In this document: positions 25,623 to 32,704 of the stretch, one piece after another
Layout of the letters: the number at the start of each line of letters is the position of its first letter
Position numbering within the stretch: the first letter of the stretch is position 1
NCBI RefSeq assembly: GCF_900129635.1
Contig: NZ_FSRB01000001.1
Location: forward strand, 6,213,557-6,277,556
Source: Singulisphaera sp. GP187
Lineage (GTDB): Bacteria > Planctomycetota > Planctomycetia > Isosphaerales > Isosphaeraceae
Reading direction: 5' to 3'
Length of the DNA: 64,000 nucleotides
Made by a program: the position numbers and the translations under genes
Notes under the pieces: model-generated
Databases searched by the model: none
The model's input: the letters and a program-made list of their open reading frames with translations, nothing else
What the model was told of the DNA's origin: nothing

Positions 25623-26984
25623 TTACGGCTTGGTGGGTTGATTGGCCTTCCAGACGCGCAGGACGTTCAGGCCGAGGATCTTGCGGATGGTTTCGTCGGA
25701 ATGGCCCCGTTGCACCAGGCCCACGGTGAACAGGGGCCAGTTGGTCCAGGCCAGGCTCTGGATGCCTTGGGGCGACTCGCGGAAGTCGTCCTTGGGCCAG
25801 AGGTGTTCCCAGCGGGCGCCGGCCAGGGCCAATGGGGAACGACCGCCGGGACCTTTGGGGAGTTTGGCCCGCTCGGGCCCGTCGTTTCGCGAGAAATAGG
25901 CCACGTCCGTCCCGATCGCGACGTGGTCGGCCCCGAACGTTTTCACCGCGTAGTCGACGTGGTCGAGGAATGCGGCGATGTCTCCCGAGCCTCCCAGGAA
26001 GCGGGGGATGCAGCAGATGCCGATCAGGCCGCCGGTGTCGCAGATGGCGCGGGCGACGTCGTCGGGCTTGCCGCGGAAGTGCTTGTAGAGTCCACCGCAG
26101 GTCGTATGGCTGGCGACCATCGGCTTGGCCGAGGCCTTGGCGGCCTCGAGGCTGGTGCGCCAGCCCGAGTGGGCCACGTCGACGATCACGCCGAGCCGAT
26201 TCATCTCGGCGATCGCCGTGCGTCCGAAGTCGCTCAGGCCGCCGTCGTTCGGCTCCCCTGCCCCGTCGCCGAGCGGGTTGCGGCGGTTGTAGGTCAAGTG
26301 CATCATCTGCACGCCGAGGTCCCGGAAGATCCGGAGCATCTGCAACTCATCGCGCTCGCTCTCCCAGCGCTGGGGCAGCGGCACCCCGTTGGTGGTGAAC
26401 GCCAGGCAGCGTCGTCCAGACTGCTTTGCGGCCACGACCTCGTCGGGAGCGACCGCCTTGAACAGTTCGTTGCGTAGGGTGTCCGTGGTGAAGGTGAATC
26501 GCGCCAGCCGTTTGAGGAGGCGGAGTGGATCGTTCCCTTCCTCGCCGCTGTTCTGGAAGATGCAGGTGACGCCGGCCGCTTCAAAGGCCTCGAAGAACTC
26601 ACGGCGCTCGACCGCATCGGTCGCGCATCGGGTCATCATCATCTCTTCGCGCAGGTCGATGAGCTCGCTGTCCGACGCCTTGTCCTCGATCGCCTTCGCG
26701 AAGCTCGCGCCATCGAGCGCACCGCGCGGCGCGAAGCCGTACGACTCGAACACCAACGCATCGGCATGAAGCTCCAGGCCGCGCTTCAGGTCCGCTTCGT
26801 TCGGCTTGAGGATCGCGAGCGCCCCCCGCCTGGCGGCGCGGATCGTCTCGTTGGCAGTGGCGAATGGCCCGGTGTCGACTCCGAGCTCGGCCGCTCGAGC
26901 CGACCGAACGCCCAGGCGGCCGGCCAGGGATGCGGCTGCGGCCGCGTGCAGGAATTGCCGTCGACTCTGGCGGAATGCAAGCAT
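25623..26984 (-). CDS. Tat-exported membrane dipeptidase (peptidase M19)
   Basis: 453 residues. The N-terminus RQSRRQFLHAAAAASLAG is a twin-arginine signal, so the enzyme is exported folded. The body matches renal-dipeptidase-like metallo-hydrolases: HAD near residue 70 for the first HxD metal pair, NSGEEGNDP for the bridging acidic region, VDVAHSG and VASHTTCGG for the two His ligands, and GTDVAYF near the C-terminus. Members hydrolyse dipeptides, including D-amino-acid ones. A GGGAG site precedes the ATG. It stands alone, convergent to the DUF1559 gene. Confidence 0.93.
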   Translation of the reverse strand: MLAFRQSRRQFLHAAAAASLAGRLGVRSARAAELGVDTGPFATANETIRAARRGALAILKPNEADLKRGLELHADALVFESYGFAPRGALDGASFAKAIEDKASDSELIDLREEMMMTRCATDAVERREFFEAFEAAGVTCIFQNSGEEGNDPLRLLKRLARFTFTTDTLRNELFKAVAPDEVVAAKQSGRRCLAFTTNGVPLPQRWESERDELQMLRIFRDLGVQMMHLTYNRRNPLGDGAGEPNDGGLSDFGRTAIAEMNRLGVIVDVAHSGWRTSLEAAKASAKPMVASHTTCGGLYKHFRGKPDDVARAICDTGGLIGICCIPRFLGGSGDIAAFLDHVDYAVKTFGADHVAIGTDVAYFSRNDGPERAKLPKGPGGRSPLALAGARWEHLWPKDDFRESPQGIQSLAWTNWPLFTVGLVQRGHSDETIRKILGLNVLRVWKANQPTKP

Positions 26985-27135
26985 GTTCCGATGTCTCCCA
27001 AGGTCGTGCGTAATCCCGAAGCGGCGACCGATGATCGCCAGGAGTGAAGCACTAATGTGTGCTTGCTGATTTGAGCATGTTGCAAAGGAAGTCGGGCCTT
27101 CTGTCTGTCCCGGAGGCCGAGCTTTGCGGGAGAAA

Positions 27136-27223
27136 CTTGTTCACACGCTCTGCGGCCCCACCCGCCGGAGAAGACGACGCAGAGCGTCGGGGACGGCATT
27201 CCCACGCGGAGCGTGGGAACGAG
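27136..27223. repeat. Dispersed palindromic repeat, copy B (internally shortened)
   Basis: Shares the GGCCCCACCCGCCGG-AAGACGACGCAGAGCGTC core and the CATTCCCACGCGGAGCGTGGGAACGAG end with the other copies but lacks part of the first hairpin. Downstream bases GATC.CGGTATTCTTGC are shared with copy D. Confidence 0.8.
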
Positions 27224-27267
27224 ATCTCGGTATTCTTGCGACTGTTTCGATCACTTTCAACGACCTG

Positions 27268-27414
27268 CTAGAGCGGTTCCCGACCGGCTGGCGCACGGAA
27301 AAAGGGGACAGGCACCCGGCCTCCAAGGCGTTCGGCGAGATTCAAGGGCTCAGGGGCCGGGAGCCAGTCCCCTTTTTCCTCCGCTGTGCGCAATGCAAGG
27401 GAAAACCGCTCTAG
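27268..27414 (-). mobile_element. 147-bp MITE, copy 2 (inverted)
   Basis: Inverted copy of the element at 18731-18877, with the same CTAGAGCGGTT...AACCGCTCTAG ends and about 98% identity by eye. Flanks are unrelated, so the element, not a larger block, has moved. Confidence 0.8.
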
Positions 27415-27430
27415 AGAGCGAGGAATCAAC

Positions 27431-27631
27431 CTCGTTCCCACGGTCCTCCGCTATGCCTTACCCACAAGTCGTAAGTCGTTAGCAATCCGGAGGTTACGGA
27501 AGGGGGCTGTGGCCCGAGCTGGATGCCACAACTGGAGGACTCTCAAGCACTTGCGCCGATCACCCTCGCTGGACACCGGGCCAGACCCCCCACTTGTGGG
27601 TAATGCATAGCGGTCCTCCGTGGGAATGCCG
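27431..27631. repeat. Dispersed palindromic repeat, copy C, split by a MITE and a group II intron
   Basis: The repeat begins CTCGTTCCCAC-GGTCCTCC at 27431-27449, is interrupted by a 162-bp MITE, resumes at 27612/27620 (GTGGGAATGCCG) up to 27631, is interrupted again by the group II intron and resumes at 29528-29551 (TCCTCGACGCTCCGCGTCGTCT). Joined, the pieces reproduce the order of the intact copies. Confidence 0.75.
27450..27611. mobile_element. 162-bp MITE with 8-bp target duplication
   Basis: Flanked by direct repeats GGTCCTCC (27442-27449 and 27612-27619). Its ends are inverted: GCTATGCCTTACCCACAAGT on the left against a right end whose complement reads GCTATGCATTACCCACAAGT, one mismatch in 20. 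No coding capacity. Eight-base duplications fit IS4/ISAs1-like transposases; the helper is not in this window. Confidence 0.8.
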
Positions 27632-27670
27632 ATAGGGGTAGGGAGAGCGGATTACGCTCCCCCTCCCTCC

Positions 27671-27704
27671 AAACCGTACGGGCGGATCTCCCGCATACGG
27701 CTTT
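27671..27704 (-). ncRNA. Group II intron domain V
   Basis: A 34-nt hairpin on the minus strand with the classic domain V layout: AGCCGTATGCGGG on one arm and CCCGTACGG on the other, including the AGC catalytic triad. It is followed by a G/C-rich domain VI stem ending at 27632. Confidence 0.9.
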
Positions 27705-27717
27705 CCCGTTGGTGGTT

Positions 27718-29049
27718 TTACCTCAAAGAGGATTGACTGGCTAACTCATGGGCTCGTTCCAAGCTGAAAAGTCCATGGTCGGCAAAGAAGGCGTTGGGCC
27801 AACGTTGATGGTCGGTGCCACGACCGCGGCCTCGTTTCTTCATCCGTTTACGGAGCAGACTCCGCAGACGCATGCGGATCCAGCCGTCGAGTCGTTCAAA
27901 CGTCCACTTGTGGCTGTGCTTGAAGTATTCAAACCAGCCACGAAGCGTTGGGTTGAGGCTAGCGATGATCGCGGAGAGGCTGCCCCCGGTCGTACGCGAG
28001 GTCTTCGTCCGGACCGTCTCCTTGAACTTGTCCAGGCTCTTCGGTCGCGGGCGGCGTGTGCCGTCCTCAAACCGGTAGCCCAGGAAGTCGAAGCTTTCGG
28101 TCCTGACGGCGATGATCCGCGTCTTGGTGGGATGCAGGGTCAGGCCGGCCGAGGCCGTCCACTCCTGCACCACCGCCATCGCTTGGGCCGCTTCCTCCGA
28201 GCTTCGACACAGGATCACGACGTCGTCCGCGTAGCGCACCATCTCGAAACCCGATTCGGCCATCAGGTGGTCGAGCGGATCAAGGTAGATGTTGCTCAAC
28301 AGCGGGCTGATCACCGCACCCTGCGGCGTCCCCTGTTCGGGCGTCGATACCTCCAGGTCGTCGAGGACGCCCTGGTGCAGGAACGCGTCGATCAAATTCA
28401 GCACCTTCCCGTCCGCTACCTTCTTGGCGACCAGCGCCAGCAGGCGGTCGTGGGGGATCGTGTCGAAATCGCTCTTCAAGTCGGCATCTACCACATGTGT
28501 GAATCCGCCTTTAAGCAGCTCGTCCACCCGCCGCAGCGCGTCCTTGCATCCCCTGCCGGGGCGAAAGCCGTAGCTGTGCGCGGCGAAGTCACGCTCGAAG
28601 ATCGGTTCCAACACCTGCCGGAGTGCCGTCTGGACCACCCGGTCGCGGACGGTGGGAATCCCGAGCGGACGCTTCTCCTGGTTTCCTGGTTTGGGAATCC
28701 AGTGTCGGCGGATCGCTTGCGGACGGTAGGTTCCCGTACGCAGGGCGTCGCTGAGATCCTTCAGGTTCTCTTCCAGGCGGTCCTCGAACATCGTCACGGT
28801 CACGTGGTCCACGCCCGCGGCACCCTCGTTGGCGGCGACTCGAGAGTAGGCCGTATACAGGGCGCGTTGCGGGTGGACCTTGTCCATCAGGCTATACCAG
28901 ACTCCACCTTTGACCCCCTCGATGAGGGCCGTCAACATCCGCTCCGTCCAGACCGTCGGTTCGACCCAGACCCATGGGATCGGGATCTCTCTGGCGCGCC
29001 TAGCCCTCGCGGGCACTGCCTCCAGTGGGAATTCCTTCGCATCGGACAT
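27718..29049 (-). CDS. ltrA: Group II intron reverse transcriptase/maturase
   Basis: About 443 residues from the ATG at 29049 (GGAGG upstream); an upstream in-frame start at 29070 is possible. Reverse transcriptase motifs: RPLGIPTVRDRVVQ, YGFRPGRGCKDAL, DADLKSDFDTI, GTPQGAVISPLLSN and the catalytic YADD (MVRYADDVVIL). The C-terminal maturase region includes LRGWFEYFKHSHKW. No HNH endonuclease domain is visible after it, so mobility may use single-stranded or hairpin targets. It splices and retro-homes the surrounding intron. The active-site residues are intact, so the intron may be functional. Confidence 0.95.
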   Translation of the reverse strand: MSDAKEFPLEAVPARARRAREIPIPWVWVEPTVWTERMLTALIEGVKGGVWYSLMDKVHPQRALYTAYSRVAANEGAAGVDHVTVTMFEDRLEENLKDLSDALRTGTYRPQAIRRHWIPKPGNQEKRPLGIPTVRDRVVQTALRQVLEPIFERDFAAHSYGFRPGRGCKDALRRVDELLKGGFTHVVDADLKSDFDTIPHDRLLALVAKKVADGKVLNLIDAFLHQGVLDDLEVSTPEQGTPQGAVISPLLSNIYLDPLDHLMAESGFEMVRYADDVVILCRSSEEAAQAMAVVQEWTASAGLTLHPTKTRIIAVRTESFDFLGYRFEDGTRRPRPKSLDKFKETVRTKTSRTTGGSLSAIIASLNPTLRGWFEYFKHSHKWTFERLDGWIRMRLRSLLRKRMKKRGRGRGTDHQRWPNAFFADHGLFSLERAHELASQSSLR

Positions 29050-29527
29050 CGCGTCTCCACCTCCCTGCACCCCTTCGCTCCACCGGAGTTACCCGGCTTC
29101 TGCGCTACTATGGGTGCTCTGACTCCTGGACCCCCGGCTCTTCGTATCCTTATCAGGGACAATGAACACCGGCTTTGGCGAGGTCCAGGTCTCCCTGTGT
29201 TTCGTCATCGAACCTTCCGATCATTCCGTCTCCAACAACCTACTGTCGTCCCGACGCCATTCTGGGGTTTTGTGCGTCGGTCTTACCGGACCACATCACT
29301 GTGGACGCCCTTTCTGAGGGGCCATGCGTCAATTGGGCTTCGCCATCGAGGAGCAGGCTCGCCACGACAGTCGGCCGAATCGAGTTTACTTGCGTTACGG
29401 ACTGATCGTTCACCTACGGTTGCTTCCCACCCCGCCTCGCGGCGACGCAGTTACCCTCGGTTACGAAGTGCCAGAACACTTCGGCAGGAACTCACACCCT
29501 GCGGATTCAATGCAATTACAGGCGCAC

Positions 29528-29551
29528 TCCTCGACGCTCCGCGTCGTCTGG
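29528..29551. repeat. Distal fragment of dispersed repeat copy C
   Basis: TCCTCGACGCTCCGCGTCGTCT continues the repeat interrupted at 27631 by the intron. Beyond this point similarity to the other copies stops. Confidence 0.7.
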
Positions 29552-29564
29552 CCTTTGGTATGGG

Positions 29565-29954
29565 TCAATGCCCGAGGTGGGGGCCATCGGTCTTGTACGC
29601 GCCGGTGCCCCCTTGGGAGCAGCGGCCGTGGCTCCAGGAGAGCCAGACGCGGCGGGGCAAGTGGATCCCCTCGTAGTCCCAGCCCCAGGTCCCCTCTTCA
29701 ACGCGTCGCGAGCAACCGCCGTGGGCGGATCCGCCGCCGACGTAATAGCCGACGTAGCTCGGGCCGTTCGTGGCCTTGGCGTGGTCGGCGACGCGGGTCG
29801 GATGGCCGGCGCGATGGTGGGTGTGCTCGATGGCACGCGGCGGGCCGGGCGGCGGCGTGGCTTCCGGGGGATGGAAGAACGAGCCGGCGAAGGCGGTTGG
29901 TCCCGCCACGAGGAATAGCGCCAACAGCCAGGCTCGACAACTCACTCGCGGCAT
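29565..29954 (-). CDS. Small secreted His/Gly-rich hypothetical protein
   Basis: 129 residues from ATG 29954, preferred because GGAGGATC lies just upstream; the frame extends to 29993 but without a site. A signal peptide is clear (CRAWLLALFLVAGPTAFAG). The mature part is Pro/His/Gly-rich (EHTHHRAGHP), then a compact aromatic segment (YVGYYVGGGSAHGG, GWDYEG, VWLSWSHG). Two Cys could form a disulphide. I cannot name the family or function. It lies 66 bp after the GlcG-like gene on the same strand. Confidence 0.65.
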   Translation of the reverse strand: MPRVSCRAWLLALFLVAGPTAFAGSFFHPPEATPPPGPPRAIEHTHHRAGHPTRVADHAKATNGPSYVGYYVGGGSAHGGCSRRVEEGTWGWDYEGIHLPRRVWLSWSHGRCSQGGTGAYKTDGPHLGH

Positions 29955-30020
29955 CGTCTTGATCCTCCGTCGCTCTTGGGCGACTTGTCCCACCCGACAT
30001 CATCCGATTCCAACGTCGCG

Positions 30021-32156
30021 TCAAGGCCCGGCTTTCCGCGCGGCTTGTCGGGCTTGCCGATTGAATTTTTGGAGCCGCTGGACGTCCTGAGGAGTCAGGC
30101 CAGTTTGACCCCCTGGCAGGATCGGCTGGGGTGTCATCGGGGTCGAAGGCGGTTCGCCGATCCCGAGGTGCGGGTTGCGGTTGAACTTCTGGTAGGGGAG
30201 CCGGACGCCGCGGACGAAGACCTGGTCGGCGCTCAGCACGTTGCTCGGGGGTGTGAAGCCCTTCGCGGCCTCGTAGGTGACATCGTCGTCCTGATCGACG
30301 CCATCACCGCTGACTCCGAGGCCACCGACGAGTTGTCGGGTGCTACTGCCGGCGACCGTGTTGTAGACCGGAGCGCTGCCGGGGAAGAACACGATGCCGT
30401 TCTGGTTGGCGACGTTGAACGGGTCGTGGAAGTTCGACTGCGGGTTGAATGAGTCGAACCCCTGGACGCTCTGGAACGCGGAGGGGGTCAATGCCGGGCC
30501 GTCGTTGCGGATGCCGACGTCGTTGAGGATCGAGAACGGGCCCGGGGGATTGCCGTCGATCCCTTCCGGGAACCGGGGCTCGGCCAGGTACCGGAAGGTC
30601 CGGTTGGTCATCGCCACCCCCTTGGGGACGTTCGCGACCTGGTCGATTGGCTGGAGCTCGTTGGGGTTGGCGTAATAGGCCACGTTCCTCGCCTTGGCGA
30701 CCGCGACGTCGATCGAGAAGACGGTAGCGTCGGGCATCCGGTACAGGCCGAGGACTTCCCCCGTCTTATCCGTCACGGCGAAGACCATTCGGGTCTGGCT
30801 GTTCAGAGGGAGGCGGATCGCCGCGCGGACGTGCTTGGCCTCGGCGATCCCCCGATTGATCATCGCGGTGACGTCGTCGGCCGTCAGCGTCCCGTCCGCG
30901 CTGGCGTGAGGCAGGACGAGCCAGCCGTCGGGAACCGGCGACCCGGGCAGGAGCGTGGCGCCGGCGGTGTTCACCGGTTGGTTGGTGCCACTGTTGGGGT
31001 CGCCGATTCCGAGCGTGCGGCCGTTGTCGACGAGGTTGCGGGGCCCCTGCCGGCCGTGACCGCCGAAGATGTCGAGGGTGATCCCGACCAGGTCGATCCG
31101 TCCGAACGGAAGGTCGAAGTTCTCCCCGGCGGGGAAGGCGGGGAGCCCGAGCTTCTTGTTGACTCGCGGGTTGTTGAACGAGACTCCCGCGGCCTTGCTG
31201 CCCCCCGCCGCGACGAAGGCGGCGTACTCGGCCTCGAGCGATCGGTCGGGCTTGGTCGGGTCGAAGAAGCCGGCGTCGTTGAGCGACGAGTTCTCCGCGG
31301 TGGCGTAGCCGGTTTGGCCGGGATAGAAGACCCCGATCCCGCCGACCAGCGTGCCGTTCTTATAGAGCGGGATGCCCCCGGGCAGCGTGGCGATTCCGCG
31401 CGACTGGGCGCTGGGCAAGGTCCCCGTGACGAAGCCGTACGACTCCGGCGCGTTGATCTCCTGACCGGCCGGAATGAAGTTCGGGTCGGCGTTGAACCGG
31501 CTCGCGAGCTTGATGTCGTCGGGCGTCCCGCGGATATGGTCGGGCCCCGGGCTGACGATGCTGTCGCGGTTGGTGTGCTCGATCTGGAACAGGTCGACCT
31601 GCGGGGTGTACATGACCCGCGCTGGGAAGTGCCCCTTCTTGCCGATCGGCGCCACGAAGCCGGGACCCCGCAAGGTCGAGTTGGGATCGGGGATATCGGG
31701 GTTCGACTCGATCTCGCGCTGGGTCATCGTCGACTGCGAGATGTTCTGGATCGTCCGCGAGGTCAATGGGGCCTGGCTATTCGCGAAAAAGGCCCCGGTC
31801 CGCGCCTTGGCGATCGCGCCATCGATGGCGAAGACCTTATTTTCGGTGTTGCCGGTGATCGCGGTCGAGACGTTGCTCTCGAGGCGAACGCCGAGGATGT
31901 TCCCTTCGCGATCGACCACGGCGATGATCCCGTCGTTACTGGCCGTCGCTCCCGCGGCGCGCTGGAGTAGCGTCTCGACATCCTGGGTCGTCAGGAGCGT
32001 CGAAGCCGCCTGGGCCGAGATGGCGCCGGTGCCGGCACTGGCCGCCAGCAGCGCTCGGGTCTCGAGCCCCTCGATTTCGGGGCGCCGACTCTTCTCCCCA
32101 CGTCGGGAGACCTCGCGGCCTGGCGTTCGATGGCCTCGGAAATCGAGCCAACGCAT
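30021..32156 (-). CDS. Secreted heme-binding protein with two GlcG/HbpS-like modules
   Basis: About 711 residues from ATG 32156 (GGAG nine bases upstream); a GTG at 32228 would add 24 residues. The N-terminus RRPEIEGLETRALLAASA is the planctomycete LExRxLL motif found at the start of many secreted proteins. Two similar modules follow: first LTTQDVETLLQRAAG ... IIAVVDREGNILGVRLE ... AIAKARTGAFFANSQAPLTSR, later LTADDVTAMINRGIAEA ... MVFAVTDKTGEVLGLYRM ... AVAKARNVAYYAN. These are the DUF336 (GlcG/HbpS) pattern linked to heme binding and oxidative sensing. The second half of each module (GG(I/L)GV) is present. Probably extracellular; substrate unknown. Confidence 0.85.
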   Translation of the reverse strand: MRWLDFRGHRTPGREVSRRGEKSRRPEIEGLETRALLAASAGTGAISAQAASTLLTTQDVETLLQRAAGATASNDGIIAVVDREGNILGVRLESNVSTAITGNTENKVFAIDGAIAKARTGAFFANSQAPLTSRTIQNISQSTMTQREIESNPDIPDPNSTLRGPGFVAPIGKKGHFPARVMYTPQVDLFQIEHTNRDSIVSPGPDHIRGTPDDIKLASRFNADPNFIPAGQEINAPESYGFVTGTLPSAQSRGIATLPGGIPLYKNGTLVGGIGVFYPGQTGYATAENSSLNDAGFFDPTKPDRSLEAEYAAFVAAGGSKAAGVSFNNPRVNKKLGLPAFPAGENFDLPFGRIDLVGITLDIFGGHGRQGPRNLVDNGRTLGIGDPNSGTNQPVNTAGATLLPGSPVPDGWLVLPHASADGTLTADDVTAMINRGIAEAKHVRAAIRLPLNSQTRMVFAVTDKTGEVLGLYRMPDATVFSIDVAVAKARNVAYYANPNELQPIDQVANVPKGVAMTNRTFRYLAEPRFPEGIDGNPPGPFSILNDVGIRNDGPALTPSAFQSVQGFDSFNPQSNFHDPFNVANQNGIVFFPGSAPVYNTVAGSSTRQLVGGLGVSGDGVDQDDDVTYEAAKGFTPPSNVLSADQVFVRGVRLPYQKFNRNPHLGIGEPPSTPMTPQPILPGGQTGLTPQDVQRLQKFNRQARQAARKAGP

Positions 32157-32704
32157 TACGTCCATCTCCGGGGCATCCGCGGGGAAAGGCCGAGGCGTTC
32201 GACGATCAAACTCCTCCGCCCCCGTCACGAAAAGCGAGCGGACCGATCCGAGATCGCTCGTGCCGCGTCGGTACGCGGCCGGAACCGATCAAAAGCGAAT
32301 CAATACGCCATGCGCTCTCCCGGACGAGGGTGACTCACCCGTTCTTTCGGCCAAATCGAGTGACTGATTTTAATGACCTTTCTGGAAATGATGGAAAAGA
32401 GGGCGGTCGATCGAGGCGGGTGGTTGGGATCACAGGCATTCGGATTCGATTTGGTTTAAGCGGGGCAAATGGCGTAAAGCGTAAAATCAGAATAATGCTC
32501 AAGATCGATATGCGTCGGTTCGATATAAGCTTGCGACCCAACGGCCTGGCGCCACTTAAAGGGATCGCGTTTCACGACGCGTTCCGAATCTCCCTTCGAG
32601 CGGATCAAACGCGATTCGCCCCACGGGTGAAGGAGATACGGCTGGGCAAGCTGGATTCCCCTCAATCAAGTTTTCTTTCATTCCCGGTCAGCGGAGCCGA
32701 TTGC
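32157..32704. other. Noncoding gap between divergent genes
   Basis: About 550 bp between the GlcG-like gene and the barrel gene. Both flanking frames extend into it but without credible starts. It should contain promoters for both directions; no clear motif was identified. Confidence 0.4.

Larger units (their letters stand above)
27632..29527 (-). mobile_element. Complete group II intron (1896 nt)
   Basis: On the minus strand the intron starts GTGCGCC at 29527, the group II 5' consensus (GUGYG), carries a maturase ORF, then domain V at 27704-27671 and a domain VI stem, and ends ...CCCCTAT at 27632. Both ends are confirmed by the flanks: joining GAGCGTCGAGGA (5') to CGGCATTCCCAC (3') restores the sequence of the dispersed palindromic repeat, matching copy B with about one mismatch. 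The insertion lies just 3' of a GACGC-GGA-GCGTC hairpin. Confidence 0.9.

Noticed and set aside
27748..29676. 642-codon plus-strand open frame
   Set aside because: It is antisense to the group II intron maturase, which has all reverse transcriptase motifs; the antisense translation has no recognisable domain.
30831..31970. 379-codon plus-strand frame
   Set aside because: Antisense to the GlcG-like gene; high-GC third-position shadow without motifs.
32330..32704. N-terminal extension of the barrel protein
   Set aside because: It would place 125 non-conserved residues before a clear signal peptide at 32705.
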